A stretch of 64,000 nucleotides of DNA from Bradysia coprophila. Taxonomy: Eukaryota; Arthropoda; Insecta; Diptera; Sciaridae. The first letter of the stretch is position 1. Each line of letters opens with the position of its first letter. The stretch covers positions 4,030,001 to 4,094,000 of the forward strand of contig NW_023503374.1 in the NCBI RefSeq assembly GCF_014529535.1, written 5' to 3'. Shown here piece by piece: positions 12,917 to 24,145 of this stretch. A program made the position numbers and the translations under genes. The notes under the pieces are model-generated. The model saw only the letters and a list, made by a program, of their open reading frames with translations. It did not search any database and was not told where the DNA came from.

Positions 12917-12969
12917 CTCGGGGACCGCTGTCAGATTCTTTTGTATTGCTTTTGACAGCGGACCCCGAG
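12917..12969. repeat. GC-rich stem-loop at the LINE breakpoint
   Basis: CTCGGGGACCGCTGTCA (12917-12933) pairs with TGACAGCGGACCCCGAG (12953-12969) with one mismatch around a 19-nt loop. It is strikingly GC-rich for this region and sits where the LINE fragment starts. It could be a remnant of a terminal inverted repeat. Confidence 0.55.
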
Positions 12970-13700
12970 TTGATTTTCCATCTAGCTCTACTTAAACACT
13001 GTATAAAGAGACAAACAAACAATCAAACAAAGCAAGACAATAAACTTTACATTATAAATTAATCGCACAAAAGAGGAAAAGGTGACGCTAGTCCTGTTAC
13101 AAAATGATTCTTGTCCTATGAGGGGTTTCTGCCACTTGTTATAATATCTCAAATTTCAAGATGGCCGCAATTTTCTTAAAATGTCGAAAAAAAAGTTATC
13201 CATCATATAGGCCAGAAATTTAGCTGTAATATTTAGTAATTTCCATTGCCGTCCAATGAAATTGTTGTCATATAAGCTTTTCTTTGAGAAATGTTGATAA
13301 ATGTTTTAATTAAATTTACAGAAATTAAGTGTTGAACTTTCATAAAATTTGTTAATCTGGCTTCAGATTGAATTGGTGTAATGTTTAGCAAAAGTGCGTG
13401 CGCAGTTCTCGTAAATAAATGTAGTGGTGCAATACGTGTATACAAATCCACGCAAAATATTTCTATTAACTTGAATATGGTGAAATGGTAAAAAATGTAT
13501 GAAGATCCTATAATTTCAAGTTGTGTTATCTCCGGATGTGGGGAACCGTTTTTGATGACTTATAGCTCGTTGAACTCGTTTGCAATGTTTTCATTGTGAT
13601 CGGAGTAAGCAATTACAACAACAAGCAATTTACTTTCGCTTGAACATATTTTTTTTTTTAATTCGGTTCACTATGTAAAGGTTAAAATGTTTGCCGATAT
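12970..13700. other. Intergenic DNA, no gene seen
   Basis: AT-rich sequence without a convincing coding frame or structured repeat. Confidence 0.4.
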
Positions 13701-13702
13701 AT

Positions 13703-13865
13703 AGGTTCCTTACTCCTCTCGTCGGTTCTTTTTTTTAAGAAAAGTGGTACTAGCGTCACGAACTCCGCTAACGCTCCGTTCATGATTCCTTAGTCCTCTC
13801 GTTGGTTGTTCTTTTTTTTAAGGGAAGGAGTACTAGCGTCACGAACTCCGCTAACGCTCCGTTTA
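13703..13865. repeat. Two tandem ~82-bp copies
   Basis: The segment with CTCTCGTCGGTTCTTTTTTT and ACTAGCGTCACGAACTCCGC is followed directly by a second copy ending in the same CTAACGCTCCGTT. The copies differ by a few substitutions and small indels. Function unknown. Confidence 0.65.
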
Positions 13866-13879
13866 TTATATCAACTGCG

Positions 13880-13991
13880 TACCATACAATTTTGGATAGG
13901 AAAGTTTTGAAATTATCATTCGCCAGTGTATCAGAGTGTGTACGAGGCTATAGAAGTGAATTTCGAAGTGAAGTTAACAAATATTATCCAG
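13880..13991 (+). promoter_or_regulatory. Candidate 5' untranslated exon of the calcyphosine-like gene
   Basis: A strong splice donor (CCAG followed by GTAAGCG) ends this segment at 13991. The first good acceptor downstream in the right place is TTTGTACAG ending at 15007, just upstream of the ATG at 15042. A roughly 1-kb leader intron is therefore plausible. The transcription start is not identifiable. Confidence 0.35.
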
Positions 13992-14839
13992 GTAAGCGAA
14001 ATTGTGTTCTTATGAATTTTCTTTTTGTCACAAAATTACTTCTTACTCCTTAGTATATGTCCTAAATACACCTCAATTCTTGGTATATTTAAATTGGTGT
14101 ATTAGTTAAATATATGTTATGGGTTGTGATTGTAATACACCGGCAAATCATTATGTCTTTCATACAAAATCATCTGGAAAGTAAGAGCGTGATGCAGAGT
14201 TTGGAAGCTCGTTATAATGTGTTACTCGTTGAGGTTCTTTTTCTTGTCAACCCAGCTTTTGAGTACCGGTAGATTACTTACGTGGTAGAAAAACTTGCGA
14301 GGAAAATATAGTCAAAAATAATTTTGATGTCGCAGCGTTTTTAAATGAAACTGCGTACTCCGTATCAGTGGAAAAGATTTTGTTTACATTAAATTGTTGT
14401 TAGACTCAATTATGCAATTCAATTAATCGATCGCATCGAGTTTTTGGGGTTAGAAATGTTTGCCGGTATATTGAAGGTGTGGTTCAAGGTTTTTTTTGTT
14501 AGAATTATTCAAATCACGTCATTAGTAACACATCGTTGCTAACAATATTATTCAATTTAAAATCGGATTTGCTTCCTCGTCTATTTATAAGCATCCATGT
14601 GGGTGATAAAAATGATTTCAATGAAGTGTATCCCATTGAAGGTATTTTATTTTTCGGTTAGTTTAAACGGTTCGATCGCCAACTCGCAGGTCAAGGTCAA
14701 GGTGAGTTTAAACGGTTTGAACGATAGGAAATATTTCTTTGATTGTTTTCTTTATTTGTTCCGTGTCACAATTCACCTGTTACAGACAACTAGCATATGA
14801 CCAGTATTATTATCTCAAGGGTAATACTTCAATTGATCA

Positions 14840-14960
14840 AAGAATTTTCAAATCTGTTGATTTCAAATCTTGTACTTCAATTTTTTAACGGGCATTTTAC
14901 TATATGAATGACCGTATTACCCAGAGCTTGTCATTATTTTGTCGTCCTTATCGATGACAG
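14840..14960. repeat. Dispersed repeat, copy 1
   Basis: AATCTGTTGATT, CAAATCTTGTACTTC, ATTTTACTATAT and TTACCCAGA appear here in the same order and spacing as at 21755-21880. The two segments are diverged copies of one repeat of unknown class. Confidence 0.55.
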
Positions 14961-15041
14961 ATGAATAGCCGTAAGTAACAGGTTAAATGTTGTGTTTCTT
15001 TGTACAGTCGCAACAGTTAGTAAACGTTTATCAAAAAAGAA

Positions 15042-16268
15042 ATGTCCCAAAATCTACGATCACACGAGGAACGTCGGCTGTACGACAGCTATGACCAAGA
15101 GGCAATTTTCGAACCGAGTGCAACACACGCTAACGATCCTCCTTGGGACAACAATGTTGTCAGTAAACCACACAAACCGAACGCAACACATTTTCAATCG
15201 ATTCATTGGGATGAACGTGTTGCTGCTCAACATTTCAAACCGAATGCAAAGTTCATTAACGTAAGCAAGAAATGTTTTTATTTCCTTTCGATTTTCTACA
15301 TTCCAAACACTCAAACTCTTCACAACCAGATGTTTAATCGACCCACAAACTCAATGCCAAAAAATGAATCCGAACTTGTTTCTGAATGCAGACGCTTACT
15401 GGTCGATGGAACCCCCAAAGATCCGTTGGAACATGTCCGATTGATATGTTTGTCACGTGGTGCCGCAGGTATATACAATTTGGGAAGGTATATCGTTATC
15501 TTAAACGCCAGTGAGACGAAAGGATTGCGATAACATCTAATTGATCATTTCAGAGCACTTCGTCGTTTAGCCCATCACGGCGATAAGGTTTCACTCGAAG
15601 CATTCGTGAAGGGATTACATGACATCGAAATGGGCAGTGTACTGGAAGCTACCAGAATTTTCAATGCCTTTCAAACTGACAGTACGGGATATATCAACAT
15701 GAAGGAATTTTTGTTTGATATCAGATTTCTGAGTCAGGTATAACATTTCGTTTCTGTTCTTAACATTTCGCTTAATAATATTTTTGATTTATTTTGAATA
15801 GATGAGAGAAGGAATCATTAACAGATGTTTCCAAACGGTTGACAAAAATAACGATGATATAATTACCATTGCTGATTTAAGGTAGCGTATCTCAACAAAT
15901 TACTTTTTAATTTCTAAGCAGATGTTCAAGAGAGTGTTTCTTTACTTCTTAACATAAGACAATCATATTCGGTTGAAGATCATCCATTGTATAAAAACGG
16001 TGACGAGGATAAAGAAGAGATAATGAAACGATTTTTGGCAACATTTGAGGAAGGTGGTAACCTTTCGGCTGAGGTTTGTTATTTCGAAGCGAAAAGAAAT
16101 AATTTTTTAATGACTTATACGATGAGATGAAACACTTTTTTTTCTCTCTCTTCTGAACGTATACAGATTACCCGTGAAGATTTCCTCAACTATTATGCCG
16201 GAATCAGTGCTATGATTGAAGATGACGGCTATTTTGATCTGCTTTTGAGGGAGGAATATAATCTTTAA
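15042..16268 (+). CDS. Calcyphosine-like EF-hand protein
   Basis: Six coding exons are supported by GT-AG junctions and frame continuity: 15042-15260, 15330-15487, 15554-15737, 15802-15881, 15959-16073 and 16167-16268. They total 858 nt (285 residues). After a polar N-terminal extension of about 95 residues, the protein follows the calcyphosine-like (CAPSL) layout: DPLEHVRLICLSRGAAGIYN and LGRALRRLAHHG, then EF-hand regions, then the conserved ending EDFLNYYAGISAMIEDD...YFDLL. One EF loop is canonical (DKNNDDIITIADL); FQTDSTGYINMKEF is a second, near-canonical one; the others are degenerate. Proteins of this family are cytosolic Ca2+ sensors, often linked to ciliated or sperm cells. That role is knowledge of the family, not shown here. 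The N-terminal extension is longer than in vertebrate members. Confidence 0.9.
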
Positions 16269-16404
16269 ACGATGCAGCAATAATAATATAAGATAATCGA
16301 TGCACTCGTACATGTATAATTCTTATCTAATGTAAGACTGACATGAGCGTCAAATTTGTATTAATTGTCCACTACCTAAACACCACTACTTATCAATGTT
16401 CAAC

Positions 16405-16410
16405 AATAAA
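16405..16410 (+). terminator. Polyadenylation signal AATAAA
   Basis: AATAAA lies about 137 nt after the stop codon of the calcyphosine-like gene, followed by AT-rich sequence with a second near-match (AATAAATATAAA) at about 16425. It is the likely 3' end signal. Confidence 0.5.
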
Positions 16411-18173
16411 AATTGCTTAAACTAATAAATATAAATTGTATGACATGAAGCACTCTTATTTCATCTATTAAGTCCCTTTAACATTCAAAAGCTAATCCTA
16501 AAAGTCTCCTACGTACATTCTCTCCATGCCCGTACCTACTTCTTCTTAATGTAAACTACATTGTCAAACACAGTGGGGCTGAACGAATTTTCAATAAACA
16601 TGTCAACTTCCATCTCGGTTCTTTTCATAGCTGAGTTAGGGGAGGCGTGTACTATTCAACGGCATATGTTACAGGTGAGTCGTTTCTGAGAACTATGAAT
16701 ATATCGTCGAAAGTTCTAGAGATGAAAAGTCGATTCAAGAATCCCAAAAATCCAGAAAAATACTGCAGTCACGTGGCTTGAACGATGAAATACGCAGAAA
16801 TATGAAAAATCCTGAAGTTCTTGAGGAGCGGTAGAGAAGTAAAATATTTTCGTTATTCTTCCTGATTTGACCTCAGAAGCTGAGTTGATGCAACACATCT
16901 CTGCAATATAATAGAAAAATTATGATCCTAATATGCAGCTTCTTAGAATGGCTAGGTAGGAAGAAATGTATTCAGCAAGTCTTTTTCTGAGGTCAAGTCT
17001 TTGGTTCCTAAAGATTTGTTACTTGACATGGTCCACCAGGTCATGAACTTTCTTACGGACTTAAGGACTACCTAAAATATAAAATAAGAGCTAGCTTAAG
17101 TAGGCATTAGTCAGATTTTAATGCTTATTTCTGTCATCGGTGCCCTTAACATGAAGTATGTGTGTAGAACAACTGCTTTTTCGACGACGATTGGCCACCG
17201 GACAACCGTGGGTTTTTTATTCCATCGAAAGATTTAACAGATTTAACCATTTTTTTGGTAGTAAATGTTTCCGTCAGGTATTTACAAACTGCAACCGTAT
17301 CATTATTAAATCTGTTACTTCGTTTGTTCAGAGTATCGTCATGCGCTTTATACATAATCTTTTCCATTAATTGTTTAAACAAACAGATTACTGTATAAGA
17401 TAATGTAAACTGGAGATCATTGCCTATTTTTGCCGCTGATGTCGATAGCAGATGACTTAGCCGTTTCTGAATATTTTGAGCGTTTTAGGGCGGGTGACGC
17501 ACTTCTGTGGATAAATATACTAGATTTTTTTGTTATTAATGTGTTAAGGAGCACTGGTGGCGCCAAGTTTGCGGGAAGTGAATGTCCCCAATAAAGAGAT
17601 TACTGCTTTTAAGTGCTGACTTTGGGACAGCTGGCGGCAACAACCAAAGAATCTGTTTCTACCATTTACATAAATTGTGAAGATGGAATAGTTTTGTTTA
17701 CTGAGGGGAGAAAATAGCAAATTCCAAATATGTGCACGAGTAAGTGAATGTAGATTAATTTGCCTAATGACTGCAAGGAATCATAAACGAAATTGATGAC
17801 GACATACGAACAACATTTGAATCGTTAACGAACACCCAATTGGACACAGACACTTGGATCTTTGCATCGTTGCCGATCAGTTGTGGAGAGAGAATTAATA
17901 AATACAATTTTTTTGTGGCCTATAATACTATCAATAGAGAAAATAAGGCTGACTTTAATCGTTGGTCAGTTCTTGAGTTCGACTTTTGAATGCTCAAAAT
18001 ACCGGTATTAATACTCTCAATACAAAAATACCGATAGATTTGATATTGCCTGCACCCGTAATAGTTATAAACGACTAGGCGTAATTGTAATAAATATTTA
18101 TTTAACAAAATGCTTCACTGGTAAATATGTTACATCTAATTTCTAACGATAAATCGAGATTAATTTTAGTTAA
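16411..18173. other. Intergenic DNA, no gene seen
   Basis: No coding frame with recognisable motifs. The string GGGTGACGCACTTC near 17491 matches the terminal repeat of the element at 41149-41780, so a decayed relative may be present. Confidence 0.4.
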
Positions 18174-19434
18174 TTAGATTAAATTGCTATACAGATCACA
18201 TCGAGCATTTTCGGGGAAATCACATTGTAAAGTGGCAGCATTAAAATGTAATCCATCAGCACACCTCATGAGATGGGGAGTATTGGCAGCGCAAATGAAA
18301 TATTCTTCACATTCTGTGGGATGTGGGTGTACTCCATCGAATGGACATTCGAATATTGGTGGAGTTGTTGGTGGTTCCGGTGTTGTCGTTTCTGTCGTTG
18401 TTGTTTCCGTCGGCGGCTCCGTTGGCGATTCGGTGCTTGTCGATTGTGTCGTTGTTGATTCCGTCGGGGTAAAATCCGTTGTTGGCTCTGTTGGCATTTC
18501 GGTTGTGACAGTAGGCACGGCTGTCGTTGAATCAGAGTCAGGATTGCCTGGACCAAGACCGGGACCATCTGGATTTTGTCTCTAGAATTTCAAAGACAAT
18601 AATAAGAATCGGCATGCCACTTATGTACAAACAGAATTTGCAATACTTACAATTGGACAGAATGTCAATTCCGGGAATGTGCACAAATTGGTTACAGAAT
18701 CAAAATGTAGTTCAGAATTGCATTCCTAATAAAAATCGAACGATTAAAAATTAAATTTTCTTCTTGTAATCAGCGAAATAGATATACCTGTCTAACTGCT
18801 TCGGGCTGTCCTATGCATAAATGATAACTACAAAAAAATAGATTTGAATTTTATCATCGATTCGCATTGTCTTATCAAATAATGACGTCCTTACACTGAA
18901 CAGTTGTAATTGTCTCGCATAGCAACTATTCCCCCATCAATTGGAAGTTCCGCAGGACAATGGAAACCGCTTCCACAATTGACGGCGTCGGGAAAATCAC
19001 ATTGGCCCGTATTTGCGTTGAAATGTAGTCCATCTTCACAAACACTTTGGAATGGAGCACCACTGATGCACCGAATAAACGACCGGCACGAACCACTCAT
19101 TGCAAAGTGATCAAGTCCCTCGTTTGATGGACACCGGAAGCAGTCTACATTTTCGGGAAAATCACATAATCTTGTTTCCGGATTGAATAAAAGGTCGTCG
19201 GAACACACTCCTCGTACGGGACCGTTGTCACCGCAGAAAAACCACGCAGAACAATCTCTCACATCCGGTACGAATGTGTACCGACGAGCTTCATCACAAA
19301 TTGTTGCATGTTGAGAAAATGCCACTGATATCAATGATACAAACACAATTGCGTAATCTAAAACAAAAATTATTTTTGTTGTTAGATGGTCCGTATGACG
19401 GTTGTTGTCTTCTAACACTCTTACCAAAAGACAT
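18174..19434 (-). CDS. Peritrophin-like protein, four CBM14 domains with Thr-rich linker
   Basis: Five coding exons on the minus strand: 19425-19434, 18895-19357, 18788-18827, 18651-18725 and 18174-18581. They total 996 nt (331 residues) with consistent phases. A 10-nt first exon completes a signal peptide (residues 1-19, ending AFSQ). CBM14 domains lie at about 23-76, 77-131, 135-197 and 275-325; typical segments are CRSFIRC and CEEYFIC. Between domains 3 and 4 is a linker of about 70 residues rich in Thr, Ser, Pro and Glu (EPTTD, TTQSTSTESPTEPP), a likely O-glycosylated mucin stretch. The first three domains closely match those of the gene at 2641-3694, including the intron splitting domain 3 after NCSV. 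The pair are paralogues. Role inferred: a chitin-binding matrix protein. Confidence 0.9.
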
Positions 19435-19537
19435 TGTATTATAATAAAAAATTGTAAAAAAAAAATTATTTGGGATTCAAACGGTTGGAAGTTGAACGTT
19501 CTGAAGTCAAATGTGAACTGTATACGGACTACCAGTT

Positions 19538-19546
19538 TCTTAAATA
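19538..19546 (-). promoter_or_regulatory. Candidate TATA box of the 18174-19434 gene
   Basis: TATTTAAGA on the minus strand, about 104 nt upstream of the ATG, identical to the box before the 2641-3694 paralogue. WGATAR-like words further upstream (for example AGATAA on the minus strand near 19567) would fit gut GATA-factor control, but such short words are common by chance. Confidence 0.45.
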
Positions 19547-19791
19547 GCCATTATCTTTCAATGTCCAAGATAATAGCAGAGACATTTTATCTGACCAATA
19601 ACAGTCGTCATTCTGAGTAAAACAAATATTTATCAACCAAAAATTTTATGTTTATTGTGTTGTAGGTACGCGCCATTTAGTTAAGTACGGCTAAGTGGTA
19701 AAAAAAACCTATTTTACGACATTCACTGTGAAGTGGGTTCTTCCGTTTCCTAATCAAAAATCATTTTAATTATAAAACTCTCGTTACGATC

Positions 19792-20103
19792 GAGAGGAAT
19801 TCTTTTGAAAAACGGCCTGCCGAAATCGGATGCATTTTCCAGTGGACTTTTTGACATGTGCCTAGAAAGGTATTCCACCCTAGAAGCCAAAACCACTTTC
19901 AAAAAATTCTTCGAAGCTTGTGTGGCTGGTCTGGTGAAAGGTGATCAAAAACCGAAAATTTGTCCAGTCCACACAAGCTTCGAAGAATTTTATTGACAGT
20001 GGTTTTGGTTTCTAGGGCTGAAGTCTGTCCTAGGTACCTATAAAACATTCCACTAGAAAAAGCGTCCGATTTCGGTAGCCTGTTTTTCAAAAGAATCCCT
20101 CCT
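19792..20103. mobile_element. Short foldback element (MITE-like palindrome)
   Basis: Arms 19792-19929 and 19964-20103 are inverted copies with a 34-nt spacer. Each carries AATTCTTTTGAAAAAC or its near match, the word CCGAAATCGG, and TTCTTCGAAGCTTGTGTGG at the inner end. The arms are about 80-85 percent alike. A related fragment lies at about 10890-10960. No clear target duplication was identified. Confidence 0.7.
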
Positions 20104-20466
20104 AACCAATTTTTTGAGCTTTGAGTACAGAGTCATCCGAATTTCCTTTGTTACCGTCTCAGTTCAGTCTCTTCCTAAAACGTAAGATTCGAATCCCCAT
20201 CCCTTCATCTGCCCAAACATGTAATTCCTTGCAAAAACTTAATATTTCGTCATCAAAAATCATTTTTGTCAGTTTCACGAACAGTTGGGGGATGGAAATG
20301 TAATTGCTTGCATTTTCCCCACATTTAGACATAAGGTTTGAGCGATTCTCTACTTTGAAGCAAGGACTTATCACTAACGGTAGAAAGTAGCAATCGCCAG
20401 TTTTCGTGTGAAGTTTATCAATCGGCGGCTTAGCCGAGGTTAGTAAACACACGAAAACAGGATTTT
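20104..20466. other. Short spacer with a hairpin near its end
   Basis: No gene. TTTTCGTGTG (about 20400) and CACACGAAAA (about 20449) form an inverted repeat just before the HINE-like element begins. A stem-loop abutting the insertion point may be part of the target or an older element. Confidence 0.4.
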
Positions 20467-21558
20467 TAGCCCCGTACGAAGTACAAAGGGGCTTATAGGA
20501 TTACGATGCTGTGTGTAATTGATGGAATTCGAAGCAGACGGTAAGGGCAAAGTGTTTGTCTATGTTCATAGATGACGAATCTGCAATAAAAATTTTGTCT
20601 GTCCGTCTGTCCGTCACGTCGATATCTTGAGTAAATCAAATCCGATTTCAAAAATTTTTTCCCTGAAAGATAGTCGAAATAGTGAGGCTAAGTTCGAAGA
20701 TGGGCATATTCGGGTCGGCCCTTCGTGAGTTATGGCCACCTAAGTGATTTAAGGTCTTTTGATGATATTTATGGCAAAATAAACGATGGAAATGTAAATG
20801 ACAGGTATTGTCAATACAAATCCAGGAAAAAAAAGTTTTTTAAAATCGGGTGAGTGGACCGTGAGCTAGGGCCTTAGAAGTGAAATGCAACTAGGGCCCC
20901 AAAGAACTCGAGTAAATTTCATTCGTTTTTCGTAATTTTTGTTTGGTTTGGAAGGTAATCGAAGGCCGAATATAGAATGTTGTTGAAAAGAAAACTTGGG
21001 TCCTTGGCCTAAGGCCGCTACTAGGGCCCTATGTGCATTTCACATATAACTCGAGTAAATTTCATCCGTTTTTCGTAATTTTTGTTTCATTTGGAAGGTA
21101 ATCAAAGGCCGAATAGAATGTTGTGGAAAAAAAATTAAATGTGGGTCCTTGGACTAAGGCCACTCCTAGGGCCCTATGTGTATTTTACATAGAACTCGAG
21201 TAAATTTCATTCGTTTTTCGTAATTTTTGTTTAATTTGGAAGGTAATCGAAGGCCGAATAGAATGTTGTTGAAAAAAAAAAATTGGGTCCTCGGACTAAG
21301 CCCTACTGAAAAAATTAAAATTTTAGGGCGATTTGACATTTTTGTTTCATTTGAAAGGAATGTCGTACGGGACTTCGTAATTGCGCTATGCGCAATTTGT
21401 AAGATGTACACATTACATAATAATTTTACGTTAACTACATTAACCGGCGCAATAGGCTTACGGTCAAAGTAGGGTGACAGACGCACTAGGGTTACGTACG
21501 CAATAGATATACGGATTTGTACGGGGCTCAGTCGCAGCAAACGCTCCGACTCTTCTGA
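20467..21558 (+). mobile_element. HINE-like element, short copy
   Basis: Begins TAGCCCCGTACGAAGTAC at 20467. It has only a brief GTCY stretch near 20600 and about three ~145-bp core units (20890-21290). It ends with GTACGGGGCTCAGTCGCAGC, the hairpin partner GCTCCGACT and CTTCTGA at 21558, followed by T. Its sequence subtype matches the copy at 5505-7239 (same GGCTTATAGGATTA start and GGATTTGTACGGGGCTCA end) rather than the two right-hand copies. Confidence 0.72.
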
Positions 21559-22391
21559 TGGCTCCTTTAATTTTAAACTGATTGAGAATTGAGGAGTCGA
21601 AAGACTAGCTTGAAAAATACGGTTCTCGATGCATGGAACAGGTCCGGTCCAGAGATTCATTGATTCATTTTGAAGGTTTCATACGTTGTTATAGGACACG
21701 TGGAGGGTGTGCCTGAAGTCAGTTATAGCATTAACCTGTTACATATGGCAAACGTGTCAAAGTATTTTAAATCTGTTGATTGCAAATCTTGTACTTCCAT
21801 TTGTATAACATTTTACTATATACAAGATCATATTACCCAGAAATTGTCAATTGTCATTATTTTTGTCGTCGTTAAACACATTATGAACGACACCTGAAGT
21901 TTTTCTTATTGGCTGTGGGACTATGGTGGACATAATAAATGTCAAGAGATTCAATATAGAATTTTCCACTACTCTTGATTGGGGGCCGTCCATAAAGGAC
22001 GTCCGCGATTTTTCTGGAATTTTAGACCCCCCCTCCCCCTTGTCCGCACTTTTACACTACACAAATGTATGGCGGTCACACTTTGGCGACCCCCCCCCCC
22101 CTTGATACGGCCCCTTGATACCACATTTGAACCACCAATAATGTGTATTAAAAACTTTCCTAATATGTCCACTACCAGAATGTGAATGTATGGTCTAGAA
22201 GTTCAGGAACGTTGATTGACGTAGACGGTGTGATGAATTTTCGGGAAAAGGCGATGTCTTCTTCCAATTTTATTGAGATATAACGGAAGGGGAGTCCAAC
22301 AGATAAGACAAGAAGCACAAGACACTGCACTTTTCAATTCAATGTTTAATTTATTTTTTAGCAACTGCAAGCAAATATTTGCATCGGAAAA
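21559..22391. other. Intergenic DNA with dispersed repeat and a C-rich relic
   Basis: The second copy of the 14840-14960 repeat lies at about 21755-21880. At 21976-22130, GGGGGCCGTCCATAAAGGACGTCC is followed by C-runs and VRTFTLHK-like low-complexity coding noise. GTCCATAAA...GACGTC resembles ends of some insect DNA transposons, but no second end was found. No gene seen. Confidence 0.4.
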
Positions 22392-23367
22392 TTATAGAAA
22401 ACTCATTCCACTCATAAGCTGTGTATAAGTTAGAGCGGTGCGAGAAGAGCATTGAGCAATATGTCGGAAATCGCATTTATTTGTTCTTCTGTTCACTTCC
22501 AATCCCGGGGCACATGCCTCTAACGTAGGTGTACCAAGAATGCAAAATATGAGATGTCTGCAGTCGTATGGATGAGCGAATACCTCAACAGTACCGTCCG
22601 GACAAGGTGGTATGGATTCGAACAAGCATAGGCCTTGTTCGCGAGTGTTACACTGTTGCGACACAACATCAAAGATCAATCCAGGGGGACAGGTTTGGGG
22701 ATTTGGGTATCCACATGTACAAATTGTGTATCGGTCACATGATGACGGCGAAGCAATCACTTCAACTAAAATGAAAATAGAAAATAAACAAAAATTTCCA
22801 CAGATTTGACGAATGTGTTTTACAGTTTGAGTCCTTGTCACAAGATCCATCTGGTCCAGGCTCGAGCTCATCTCCTGGCGCTCGAGTCGTGGTGGTGGTG
22901 GTGCCTTCGCCTTGACCAGTACAATCAACATTTTCTGACAGAGCGCAAGTATTCGTTCTCGTATCGAAATACAGTCCATCGCTGCACGAATTTTCAGAAT
23001 GCGATCTTCCGATGCACATAGAGAATCGGGCACAGTTGAATGCATCACGGGTGAAGGTTATCTGATCTACAGGATTATCGCGACATGGATTGCAATTTGC
23101 AATATCTGCCGTATTACATTGACCTCGGACGGAGTCAAAGTATAAACCCGGCGCACAATCCATAACGACACCGTTTCCAAAAACACATCGGATGAACCGT
23201 CGACAGGATCCGGGATATTTAATGGCATGGATTCCGTCGGGTGGACATCCAAAGTTTTGAGCGCTTACGACGCCAATGGTTATTGAACAAATAAACAAAA
23301 GGACTGCAAAAAGTTCTTGTTAATTGTCGTTTCCAATTTAAAAAAAAGTGAATTGCTTACTGTTCAT
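22392..23367 (-). CDS. Peritrophin-like protein with four CBM14 domains
   Basis: Three coding exons on the minus strand: 23361-23367, 22824-23303 and 22392-22765, total 861 nt (286 residues). The 7-nt first exon is completed by a signal peptide (residues 1-18, ending VVSAQ). CBM14 domains are at about 21-70 (SCRRFIRC), 71-127 (NCARFSMC), 152-210 (SCDRYTICTC) and 214-270 (DCRHLIFC). A short Thr-rich, Glu/Pro-containing linker (EGTTTTTTRAPGDELEPG) separates domains 2 and 3, and the only other intron falls just after it, at phase 1. It belongs to the same family as its neighbours but lacks the domain-splitting intron, so it is a more distant paralogue. Secretion and chitin binding are inferred from the domains. 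Confidence 0.88.
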
Positions 23368-23434
23368 TTTTAATTTCGATAGAGCTTCCTTTCGTTTGAT
23401 CTGTGAATGGTCAATAGACTAATTCAACTGTCGA

Positions 23435-23443
23435 CTATAAATA
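23435..23443 (-). promoter_or_regulatory. Candidate TATA box of the 22392-23367 gene
   Basis: TATTTATAG on the minus strand about 70 nt upstream of the ATG, at a distance similar to the box of the 2641-3694 gene. Confidence 0.4.
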
Positions 23444-24002
23444 ATATCGATAGAAATCAGATAACTTTTTCGAAAATTCAATTAGTTAATGGGCTTGTTT
23501 AACCTCCTATTAAGTTCTAAAGAAATTGATTTGACTCGTTATCTTAGCGTTGTACGAATGTGTCGAAGTCGGGCTATTAATTTTTAATTATGCTAATCAA
23601 TCTTGTCTGCAAAGTGGATCTTGTCTATAAAAACGGACAATGCCAGATTGCATCGATTCGGAGAACGTCAATGGAAAATTTTTATTTGAAATCGGTTACC
23701 ACATGGTAAGGATATGACGTTCGCATTGTCCACAACTACTTCTACTTTGTTTCGTAGCCTTGGCCTTGTCAGAACTGGTATCTTTTTAAGCGAAAAAAAA
23801 TTATTTATGCACCGCACTTTCTGGAAATGAGTCATTACTTCATTGACAAGTATGAGGGTTACAGCCCGAGCCGTAGACAAGGTTTGCAACAAGGCAAAAT
23901 ACAAAGTTCTAAACTAGGTCGTAAGCAACTAATTACAAAAAATTATTGTAATTGAAGCGAAGTGTAAGTAGAAAAGTAAATAAATATTTTACACGAGGGG
24001 GA

Positions 24003-24145
24003 CCGCACTGAAAAGAGTTGCATAGAGTTGCAGTTGGAAAAAAAGAGTTGCAAAAGAGTTGCACGCAAAAATAAAGAGTTGCAAAAGAGTTGTACGCAGA
24101 AAAAAAGAGTTGCAAGAGAGTTGCACGCGGAAAAAAAGTTGCAAA
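24003..24145. repeat. Tandem repeat of ~36-bp unit with AGAGTTGCA
   Basis: About four units each containing AAAAGAGTTGCAAAAGAG and TTGCACGCAG or close variants, with an A-run between. The unit has two AGAGTTGCA words, so an inner ~15-bp periodicity is also visible. Confidence 0.7.

Noticed and set aside
18184..18585. Plus-strand 133-codon frame rich in Val/Gly/Ser
   Set aside because: It is antisense to the Thr-rich linker exon of the peritrophin gene, which has splice and domain support.
19805..20090. Pair of similar 63-codon proteins on opposite strands
   Set aside because: They are mirror-image translations of the two arms of the foldback element, not genes.
21166..21660. 164-codon minus-strand open frame and similar frames at 5523-5756, 30171-30362, 30685-30921, 31353-31577 and 55590-55829
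   Set aside because: They lie in the tails or cores of HINE-like repeats. The same sequence is broken in sister copies and shows no domain.
21976..22130. Complete DNA transposon with GTCCATAAA...GACGTC end
   Set aside because: Only one end-like segment is visible, and neither an inverted partner nor a target duplication was found.
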